Shown: positions 1-4,528 of the stretch, in pieces
How the letters are laid out: every line of letters begins with the position of its first letter
How positions within the stretch are numbered: the first letter of the stretch is position 1
DNA from: a virus
Virus record (IMG/VR): IMGVR_UViG_3300047510_001467
Coordinates: 1-20,845 of that record
Strand: one strand, 5' to 3'
DNA: 20,845 nt
Position numbers and translations under genes: made by a program
The notes under the pieces: model-generated
Seen by the model: only the letters and a program-made list of their open reading frames with translations
Database searches by the model: none
Told to the model about the DNA's origin: nothing

Positions 1-432
1 GTGCATGTAATTGAGTGGGATGAGGAGTTGTGGAATCGTTTCTATCCTACCATTAAAGAGTTTGTTGAGCAGTTGTCTATGGCGAAGTCGATGATTTCAG
101 ATTCTGTCGGTGAGTCGGAAAGATTCCAAATAGCAGCAACCTTCGAACCCACCGCATACGAGGAGCAAGCTAAGCCATACGAAGCATTCCTATCTGACTA
201 TGCGAAGACTCGTGACAACGAGCTTGTGGTTGAAGGAGATGATGAAATGCTTAAGATTGCAGTAGACATTGTTGAGCGAGGTGAGTCCCTAAAGAAAGCC
301 GAAGAAGAGCTCCGTCACCGTAAAAACTTAGTTAGGAAGTACATGCTAGACAACGAAGCTCAAGTTATTACCTTTGGGGAGTCCGGTAATATCACATACC
401 GGTCGCAATTAAGGTTCAATATCAAATTATGA
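1..432 (+). CDS. C-terminal part of a YqaJ-like phage exonuclease/recombinase (5' partial)
   Basis: The frame is open from base 1, so the gene starts upstream and the first codon (GTG) is probably internal. The visible 143 residues resemble the C-terminal half of YqaJ/lambda-type exonucleases: an opening HVIEWDEELW segment that fits the usual last core strand before a helical tail, a charged helix (about residues 85-115), and a closing strand pair with GESGNITYRSQ like the family's terminal glycine-rich strands. The catalytic core would lie outside the window, so no active-site residues can be checked. Members of this family resect double-stranded DNA and usually work with a single-strand annealing or binding protein; the next gene, overlapping by 4 nt (ATGA), encodes an OB-fold protein. 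The assignment rests on the tail alone and is tentative. Confidence 0.5.
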   Translation: MHVIEWDEELWNRFYPTIKEFVEQLSMAKSMISDSVGESERFQIAATFEPTAYEEQAKPYEAFLSDYAKTRDNELVVEGDDEMLKIAVDIVERGESLKKAEEELRHRKNLVRKYMLDNEAQVITFGESGNITYRSQLRFNIKL

Positions 433-737
433 AAGACGTAAAATTTGCAGCAGAAGGGGTGTTTGTCGGGAAGGTAAACACCACCGCAATCGGCGCTGGT
501 GCCGGGAAAGGCATTGTGCTGGTAGACTTTGTAATCAACAACAGCATTCAAGACAACCGTGGTGTTGTTAAAGAGCAGCCGTTGAAGATTACAGCCTACA
601 ACAAGAATGCAGCGCTACTTGATGCTGTGCAGGTCGGTGACACGGTCGTTGTAAACGGGTATGTGCGTGGTAAGTATAACGATGGTAAGGACGAGTATTG
701 GACTAACCTAGTGATGCAAACTATCCGCATCTTGTAA
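429..737 (+). CDS. OB-fold single-stranded DNA-binding-like protein (DUF3127-like)
   Basis: A 102-aa protein with the strand pattern of an OB fold: a first strand with EGVFVGKVN, a glycine-rich turn (GAGAGKG), LVDFVINN, PLKITAYNKNAALLDAV, then VGDTVVVNGYVRGKY and a final NLVMQTIRI strand. The order 'fvl ... kity.k.a.ll...vGD.V.V.g' is typical of SSB and DUF3127-type proteins. The start ATG overlaps the previous stop (ATGA), which implies translational coupling with the exonuclease. It lacks the acidic SSB tail and ends MQTIRIL. It probably binds single-stranded DNA during recombination or replication; function is inferred from fold and neighbours. A strong hairpin follows the stop codon by 5 nt. 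Confidence 0.6.
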   Translation: MKDVKFAAEGVFVGKVNTTAIGAGAGKGIVLVDFVINNSIQDNRGVVKEQPLKITAYNKNAALLDAVQVGDTVVVNGYVRGKYNDGKDEYWTNLVMQTIRIL

Positions 738-742
738 AAGAA

Positions 743-762
743 ATGGGGGCCGAAGCCCCCAT
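743..762 (+). terminator. GC-rich hairpin after the SSB-like gene
   Basis: ATGGGGGC (743-750) and GCCCCCAT (755-762) form a perfect 8-bp stem with a CGAA tetraloop (GNRA-like in reverse context), starting 5 nt after the stop codon. There is no U-tract downstream (ATCCCCCCTT follows), so it is not a textbook intrinsic terminator. It may still stop or attenuate transcription, or protect the 3' end of the mRNA. The extra C6 run at 763-768 can compete for pairing with the G5 run. Confidence 0.55.
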
Positions 763-820
763 CCCCCCTTACCAATCAAATCAAACACTAACCACAGTGC
801 CTAATCATTACTACAAATAT

Positions 821-835
821 ATGGAATAATTCCAT
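821..835. promoter_or_regulatory. Odd-length palindrome upstream of the replication initiator
   Basis: ATGGAATAATTCCAT is a perfect inverted repeat: 7-bp arms around one A, 14 bp before the initiator ATG at 850. Its position in the 112-bp spacer (738-849), in an A/T-rich stretch, suits an operator or autoregulatory site. I see no clear -35/-10 pair in this spacer. The initiator itself has a winged-helix domain and could bind here, but this is inference. Confidence 0.4.
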
Positions 836-849
836 TAAACCAAAGTTGT

Positions 850-1662
850 ATGAGCAGTATTTTAGAAAAAGTTGTTCTTGATGAGCGTTTATCGCTCAAA
901 GCCAAGGGTTTATTCGTTCTTATTTATTCGCAAGGAGTGCGTGTAAGGAGAGTAATACCAATGTCAAAGGATGGAAGAGATGCGCACTATGCCGCATTCG
1001 CAGAGCTCCAAGCGTTGGGGTACACCGAGCATATTGAATATCCGGAAAATCCGGACACAAGTTCAAACACGTGTGCGGAAAATCCGGACACAATGCCCGA
1101 GGTGTGTGCGGAAAATCCGGAAATTATGGACGTTTGTACGGAAAATCCGGACATCGTGCAAAATTCCGTCTCCCCCCTTGACAATCCCCCCTCCCAAAAA
1201 GATAAAGAAAAGACTACTACAAGTAGTAGTCCAAAAGAAAGAGAAAAAGGGTTCCGAGCACCCAAGCCCCAAGAGGTCGAGGAGTACATGACCGAACGCC
1301 GATGGAAGGATGCCAAGCGTCAGGCCGAGGCATTCATCGACTTCTATGCCTCCAAGGGATGGATGATTGGCAAAAACAAAATGAAGGATTGGAAAGCAGC
1401 AGTCCGGACATGGGAGCGCCACGGTGATGTCGAACGAACAGAGGAGACCCAAGACCCACGAGTGGCAAGATTGTTCGAGATAGACTGGAACACACAGCCA
1501 GACGAACGTGTCGTCAAGGCATCGGTCTTCTGCGTTACCAACAAGGTCAACCCACCAAAGACACTTGCCAAGAGGTACTTCAACAACCTAGGGCTCTTGT
1601 CTAAATTCAAGGATGCATGCAAAGTCGAAGGCGTTGAACCCAAAATGCTTGCTGCAAAATGA
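850..1662 (+). CDS. Replication initiator / replisome organiser, lambda-O-like
   Basis: A 270-aa protein in three parts. Residues 1-62 resemble the winged-helix N-terminus of phage replication proteins (LSLKAKGLFVLI, then SKDGRDAHYAAFAELQALGY). Residues 65-120 are low complexity with four ENP(D/E) units encoded by DNA iterons, followed by a Ser/Lys-rich linker. Residues about 135-190 match the conserved C-terminal motif of phage O/DnaD-like proteins: PKPQEVEEYM, a helix, then FYASKGWMIGKNKMKDW and AAVRTWERH. The last 80 residues are not recognised. As in lambda O, the N-terminal domain should bind the iterons within its own gene while the C-terminal part recruits or loads the helicase, which is the next gene (4-nt ATGA overlap). 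ATG 850 is chosen because the winged-helix motif begins at once. No Shine-Dalgarno site is visible. Confidence 0.75.
   Translation: MSSILEKVVLDERLSLKAKGLFVLIYSQGVRVRRVIPMSKDGRDAHYAAFAELQALGYTEHIEYPENPDTSSNTCAENPDTMPEVCAENPEIMDVCTENPDIVQNSVSPLDNPPSQKDKEKTTTSSSPKEREKGFRAPKPQEVEEYMTERRWKDAKRQAEAFIDFYASKGWMIGKNKMKDWKAAVRTWERHGDVERTEETQDPRVARLFEIDWNTQPDERVVKASVFCVTNKVNPPKTLAKRYFNNLGLLSKFKDACKVEGVEPKMLAAK
1043..1153 (+). repeat. Four origin iterons, CGGAAAATCCGGA
   Basis: Four identical copies of CGGAAAATCCGGA lie at 1043, 1076, 1109 and 1139. Three are followed by CA and the third by AA. Start-to-start spacing is 33, 33 and 30 bp, close to three helical turns each and always in frame. Each copy holds a dyad, CGGA-AAA-TCCG. 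The codons GAA AAT CCG are the same in all four copies although synonyms exist, so selection appears to act on the DNA rather than the peptide. These are best explained as binding sites for the initiator encoded by the same gene. Confidence 0.8.
1212..1231. repeat. Perfect inverted repeat in the A-rich part of the origin
   Basis: GACTACTACAAGTAGTAGTC has 9-bp arms with a 2-nt AA centre. Within the gene it encodes part of the Thr/Ser-rich linker. In phage origins such repeats next to an A-rich tract can extrude as hairpins or serve as primer or loading sites; here that role is inferred from position. Confidence 0.5.
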
Positions 1663-2621
1663 AAGACGAACGTTTTGTAAACATGGACGAGCACCTTCGC
1701 ACCATTGACCTCAAGCGCAAAGGAAAGCTCAAGATGGGACAGACCATTGGCGTTGAACCATTCGACAAGCACATCCAACTTAAGAAGGGAGAACTTACCG
1801 TAATCGCTGGTCACGCCAACGCAGGTAAAACAACGGTCATTCTTTGGTACATGCTTGTCAATGCAGTGAAGAACGACACCCGGTGGCTTTTATACTCATC
1901 AGAGAACGACGCATGGATTCTCATAGACAAACTCATATCCATGAAGCTGCAGCAGCACACGGAGGACGTGAGCGATATGGAATTCTATAAGGCACGTGAC
2001 TACATCCTAGACCACTTTCGCTTTGTTGATGACACCAAGACCTACACGGCATACGACCTTCTACAGTTGGCCCGTGAGATTAAGGACGAGTGGGACTACC
2101 AAGCACTCCTATTAGACCCGTACAACTCAATCGCTAAAGACCGCAAGATGTATGCAGAGCTAGGTGGCCACGAGTACGACTACCGTGTACTTGGAGACAT
2201 CCGAATCTTCTGTAAGCAGACCGGTATCGCTGTCTACATCAACGCTCACGGCGTAACAGAGGCGCTTCGCAAGGTCCACACACGAGGTGACGAGTATATG
2301 GGCTACGAATTAGACGGACATCCCAGACCATTGGCCCAGGCAGATATCGAGGGTGGCTCCAAGTTCTCGTCACGTGCCGACAACTTCTGGTGTGTTCACC
2401 GATACACCAGACACGAAAGTCTATACAACTACACCCTTATCCACGTCAACAAGGTTAAGGTCACGGAGACCGGAGGCTCGCCTACTTTCTTTAACGACCC
2501 CGTAAGGCTCCAGATGCGAATTGGTGGAACGTTCTTGATAGACGACAGATACGACCCGCTCGGTAAATCTCATCGCACAGAGGAGCATATTACAACTAGT
2601 AACGACGACGATATTTTCTAA
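1659..2621 (+). CDS. DnaB/T7-gp4-type replicative helicase (RecA-fold)
   Basis: A 320-aa protein made almost entirely of a RecA-type motor domain. Walker A is AGHANAGKTT (residues 50-59), Walker B is ALLLDPYNS (149-157), a sensor-like NAHG lies at 195-198, and the EGGSKFSSRADNFWCVHR segment (231-248) followed by HVNKVKV (262-268) matches helicase motifs H3-H4 of DnaB, gp41 and Twinkle. There is no N-terminal primase or DnaB N-domain, so primase must come from elsewhere. The C-terminus is acidic with a terminal Phe (SNDDDIF), like T7 gp4 and SSB tails that contact other replisome proteins. The start overlaps the initiator stop (ATGA). It should form a hexameric ring that unwinds the fork after loading by the upstream protein. 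Confidence 0.8.
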   Translation: MKDERFVNMDEHLRTIDLKRKGKLKMGQTIGVEPFDKHIQLKKGELTVIAGHANAGKTTVILWYMLVNAVKNDTRWLLYSSENDAWILIDKLISMKLQQHTEDVSDMEFYKARDYILDHFRFVDDTKTYTAYDLLQLAREIKDEWDYQALLLDPYNSIAKDRKMYAELGGHEYDYRVLGDIRIFCKQTGIAVYINAHGVTEALRKVHTRGDEYMGYELDGHPRPLAQADIEGGSKFSSRADNFWCVHRYTRHESLYNYTLIHVNKVKVTETGGSPTFFNDPVRLQMRIGGTFLIDDRYDPLGKSHRTEEHITTSNDDDIF

Positions 2622-2917
2622 TGGACAGAGCAAATGAAATCCTCCTAATGGCCCAAGAGCTAGAGCTTGGACAAGCTCAAGTCTGGGTAGCTGACTGGGC
2701 GTCTAAAGCAAAAGGCGAAAGCCAAGACAAACTACTTACCCTACTTACAATACTTCACCGAACCTCATCATCACTTCAAACACTACGATATGAAATATCA
2801 ACACTCGAACAACAGGTCAACTCTGACAGAGCACGAATTACAGCAGCGACTGAGGATGCAAGACGCTATCGAGAAGAAGCGGATAGCCTTCGAAGAAGCA
2901 TTGAAGAAGCACTCTGA
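2621..2917 (+). CDS. Small coiled-coil protein of unknown function
   Basis: A 98-aa, highly charged and almost wholly helical protein. Residues 50-97 have a heptad-like pattern (LRYEISTLEQQV, then REEADSLRRSIEEAL) expected of a coiled coil. Its ATG shares one base with the helicase stop (TAATG), so it is probably translated by re-initiation after the helicase. I do not recognise a family. Position next to the helicase suggests an accessory replication role, but nothing in the sequence proves it. The last 128 bp overlap the next gene in another frame. Confidence 0.65.
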   Translation: MDRANEILLMAQELELGQAQVWVADWASKAKGESQDKLLTLLTILHRTSSSLQTLRYEISTLEQQVNSDRARITAATEDARRYREEADSLRRSIEEAL

Positions 2918-3161
2918 GTACAGCGAAGAGAAGATTAAACAGAAGGGCGGATTCTTTCTTGTGGGAGAGCGATTCATCACCCCAAAGGGTAAGTTTGAAA
3001 TATTAGACATCGACAGTGGATACAACGAAACTCTCGGTAAAAAAGATTGGTTGCTAACGATTGAAAACTATAACAACTTCGTTAGAATGACCATATGGTA
3101 CAGTGACCTGCTACAGCGCTACGAGGCAGGTGAGGCTGTGTTAATAACGTTTAAATCGTAG
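2790..3161 (+). CDS. Conserved-looking small protein, function unknown
   Basis: A 123-aa protein: a charged helix up to about residue 50 (QQRLRMQDAIEKKRIAF, then EEALKKHSEYSEE), then a compact beta-rich domain (GGFFLVGERFITPKGKFEILDID, WLLTIENYNNFVRMTIWY). The C-terminal half looks like a folded small domain and supports a real gene. The start is uncertain: ATG 2790 gives a 128-bp overlap with the coiled-coil gene, while ATG 2856 (Met23) would cut it to 62 bp. Neither has a convincing ribosome-binding site. I do not recognise the family. Confidence 0.6.
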   Translation: MKYQHSNNRSTLTEHELQQRLRMQDAIEKKRIAFEEALKKHSEYSEEKIKQKGGFFLVGERFITPKGKFEILDIDSGYNETLGKKDWLLTIENYNNFVRMTIWYSDLLQRYEAGEAVLITFKS

Positions 3162-3189
3162 CTTTGTCTAAATCCAAATTAATTTTACA

Positions 3190-3438
3190 ATGGAACAATA
3201 CAAAAAATTGGTTGTCGCTTCAGGAAAGTACACCGTCAACGGAGAAGAGAAAACCCGTTGGATTGAAATCGGCCGAGTGCTCAAGGCACCTACCGGATTT
3301 AAAATCAAGCTTGACGCTATCCCTGTCGAGTGGAACGGATGGGCCGAAATGGTAGACATCGAGCGTAAGGACGCAGCCGGAAAGCCTGCACCTAAGAAAA
3401 CGCAATCAGTAGTAGAAGCAGACGACCTTCCTTTCTAA
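3190..3438 (+). CDS. Small SSB-like protein with acidic DDLPF tail
   Basis: An 82-aa protein with a short beta domain (KLVVASGKYTVNGEEKTRW, IGRVLKAPTGFKIKLDAIPV, then WAEMVDIER) followed by a flexible Lys/Pro segment and a C-terminal VVEADDLPF. The last five residues match the SSB C-terminal tip (DDDIPF in E. coli), which docks replication and repair proteins, so the protein probably binds ssDNA or mimics SSB. The fold is shorter than a standard OB domain and is not certain. It starts 28 bp after the previous gene behind an A/T-rich leader and ends right before the nuclease gene (TAA then GTG). Confidence 0.6.
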   Translation: MEQYKKLVVASGKYTVNGEEKTRWIEIGRVLKAPTGFKIKLDAIPVEWNGWAEMVDIERKDAAGKPAPKKTQSVVEADDLPF

Positions 3439-3840
3439 GTGAAGCACGAAGAGTCGAGACTCCAGCGAGCCTGCGTGGCGTGGTTTAGAATGCAGTATGC
3501 AGATAAAGCATATTGCTTGTTTGCCATACCGAACGGAGGGCGCAGAGACAAGATTACTGCAGCCATTATGAAGGGGGAAGGCGTACTCGCAGGAGTCGCC
3601 GACCTCTTTCTTATGGTTCCTAACGACACCTACCATGGTCTATGGATTGAGATGAAGACCCCAAAAGGGAGGGCTTCTGATTCACAAAAGTTGTTCGAGT
3701 CCCTGTCTAAATCCCAAGGATATGAATACAGAATCGCAAGAACTTTGGATGAATTCCAGTTCATCATCAATGATTACCTTTGTACAAAATCGAAAGGAAA
3801 TGTCGTACTACACGAACATAGAGATTCGGGAGCAGATTGA
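3439..3840 (+). CDS. VRR-NUC family nuclease
   Basis: A 133-aa protein matching the stand-alone VRR-NUC form of the PD-(D/E)XK nuclease fold: an N-terminal helix (EESRLQRACVAWFRMQY), IPNGGRR (30-36), the catalytic strand GVADLF with Asp55, and LWIEMKTPKGRASDSQKLF with Glu71, Lys73 and Gln83. All key residues are present. Such proteins cleave branched or flap DNA and are thought to resolve Holliday-like junctions in phage replication. Translation begins at GTG 3439, directly after the TAA of the SSB-like gene. The last 15 or so residues (VVLHEHRDSGAD) overlap the next gene and are probably a dispensable tail. Confidence 0.85.
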   Translation: MKHEESRLQRACVAWFRMQYADKAYCLFAIPNGGRRDKITAAIMKGEGVLAGVADLFLMVPNDTYHGLWIEMKTPKGRASDSQKLFESLSKSQGYEYRIARTLDEFQFIINDYLCTKSKGNVVLHEHRDSGAD

Positions 3841-4000
3841 CAATGTGCTGAGGGCCAATGCGAACATATTCGCTAACCTTGGTCAGGGGTCGAGCAAGAC
3901 AGAGGTCGAGCGTGCCAAAATAATGGAGCGCAAGAACCTTAGACAAGTTCGAAACTTAGACATGACATTCGTTGATGCGCTCCTTTCGGCCTGCGACTGA
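3800..4000 (+). CDS. Small helical protein, unknown function
   Basis: A 66-aa protein beginning MSYYTNIEIREQ. A longer open frame from 3722 exists, but its first 26 residues (Ser/Asn-rich, inside the nuclease gene) look like shadow coding, and ATG 3800 has an AAAGGA Shine-Dalgarno-like sequence just upstream (GAAAGGAAATG). The protein is mostly helical, with a charged middle (KTEVERAKIMERKNLRQVR). It overlaps the nuclease gene by 41 bp and the next tiny ORF by 26 bp. No family is recognised. Confidence 0.6.
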   Translation: MSYYTNIEIREQIDNVLRANANIFANLGQGSSKTEVERAKIMERKNLRQVRNLDMTFVDALLSACD

Positions 4001-4094
4001 TAATCAGTCGGATACAAGCCAAGAGCCGCCCAAAGAGGGGGAAGGGAATCATCACCCCAATACAGACTGGATTTTTATTTACTGGGATATCTAA
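3975..4094 (+). CDS. Very small ORF (39 aa), acidic/Pro-rich with aromatic C-terminus
   Basis: ATG 3975 to TAA 4092-4094 encodes 39 residues: a polar Pro/Gly/Glu-rich first part (SQEPPKEGEGNHH) and an aromatic end (DWIFIYWDI). It overlaps the preceding gene by 26 bp and stops 2 bp before the next ATG, so it fills what would otherwise be a 96-bp gap in a gene-dense operon, typical of a translationally coupled phage mini-gene. The amino-acid makeup is plausible for a short peptide, but no homologue is recognised and it could be a chance frame. Confidence 0.45.
   Translation: MRSFRPATDNQSDTSQEPPKEGEGNHHPNTDWIFIYWDI
3994..4010. repeat. Odd-length perfect palindrome at a gene end
   Basis: CGACTGATAATCAGTCG has 8-bp arms around a single A and covers the stop codon at 3998-4000. 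The one-base centre makes a small RNA loop unlikely unless the inner pairs open, so a protein-binding site or cruciform is as likely as a terminator. No U-run follows. Confidence 0.4.
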
Positions 4095-4096
4095 TT

Positions 4097-4519
4097 ATGG
4101 ACTTTAATAGCGACTTCCGCTACGACCTAAAGCTTGGACAACTAGGCGAAACATTTGTTGCGCAACTGTTTGCAAGCAAGCTAGTTGAGGTGAAATTTGA
4201 CTTCGGCACATACCGCACTGGAAACTTCTACATTGAGTATGAATCCCGTGGTGTCCCGTCAGGAATTGCCACCACCCAAGCAGACTATTGGATGCTCATT
4301 GCTGCATCAGAGAAAGGTCTACGCCACAAACAAAACATAGGCACACTTGAGGCCGACGACGTATTGTACTGCATATTCATGCACGTCAGCGAACTGAAAG
4401 AGCGGTGCCGCAAAAACTTCTACCGAAGAGATGTGCCCGGGGGAGATGATAACACCTCCCTCGGTCTACTTATTAAAGTGGAAAAACTATTCCTACCCAG
4501 CATACACCGGATAGGATAG
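4097..4519 (+). CDS. PD-(D/E)XK-like endonuclease, phage type
   Basis: A 140-aa protein with the plan of small phage endonucleases: helix LGQLGETFVAQLF (13-25), then VEVKFD (30-35), a short turn, TGNFYIEYESRGVPSGI (41-57) and TTQADYWMLI (59-68). The Glu31/Asp35/Glu47 cluster and the 'GN.yiE...G.pSGi.tT.ADyw' string are what I recognise; the exact catalytic set is uncertain because the usual ExK is blurred (VEVK before, IEYE after). It would be the second nuclease of the module, perhaps for junction or debranching cleavage before packaging. Last + strand gene; stop 4517-4519 faces the stop of the giant - strand gene 9 bp away. Confidence 0.65.
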   Translation: MDFNSDFRYDLKLGQLGETFVAQLFASKLVEVKFDFGTYRTGNFYIEYESRGVPSGIATTQADYWMLIAASEKGLRHKQNIGTLEADDVLYCIFMHVSELKERCRKNFYRRDVPGGDDNTSLGLLIKVEKLFLPSIHRIG

Positions 4520-4527
4520 TCACTATC
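4515..4527. repeat. Short palindrome at the convergent junction
   Basis: GATAGT C ACTATC: 6-bp arms around one C, covering the + strand stop codon and ending 1 bp before the - strand stop. It is the only structure in the 9-bp gap between opposing genes. It is weak and lacks a U-tract on either strand, so a bidirectional terminator role is only a possibility. Confidence 0.25.
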
Positions 4528-4528
4528 A

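Larger units (their letters stand above)
1042..1250. other. Probable replication origin inside the initiator gene
   Basis: The iteron array (1043-1153) is followed by a C-rich stretch (1171-1195) and then a strongly A/purine-rich tract (about 1196-1250) containing a perfect inverted repeat (1212-1231). Lambda ori has the same order: four iterons in the O gene between its two domains, then an A/T-rich strand-asymmetric unwinding region. The encoded protein segment here is a linker, which leaves the DNA free to evolve as an origin. The assignment is by architecture; no replication data are available. Confidence 0.65.

Noticed and set aside
738-849. tRNA or small RNA gene in the largest + strand gap
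   Set aside because: No cloverleaf or CCA end; only an 8-bp hairpin and a 15-bp palindrome are present.
1043-1153. CRISPR array
   Set aside because: Repeats are 13 bp with spacers of 17-20 bp, lie inside a coding frame and keep it; this fits origin iterons, not CRISPR.
1344-1814. 156-aa - strand ORF across the initiator/helicase junction
   Set aside because: Antisense to two well-supported genes with recognised motifs; no recognisable features of its own.
3164-3355. 63-aa + strand ORF overlapping the SSB-like gene
   Set aside because: Low-complexity shadow of the 82-aa gene, which has the better protein signal and the DDLPF tail.
3722-3799. Upstream start for the 66-aa gene
   Set aside because: These 26 codons lie wholly within the nuclease gene and read as Ser/Asn-rich shadow sequence; ATG 3800 has a ribosome-binding-like AAAGGA.
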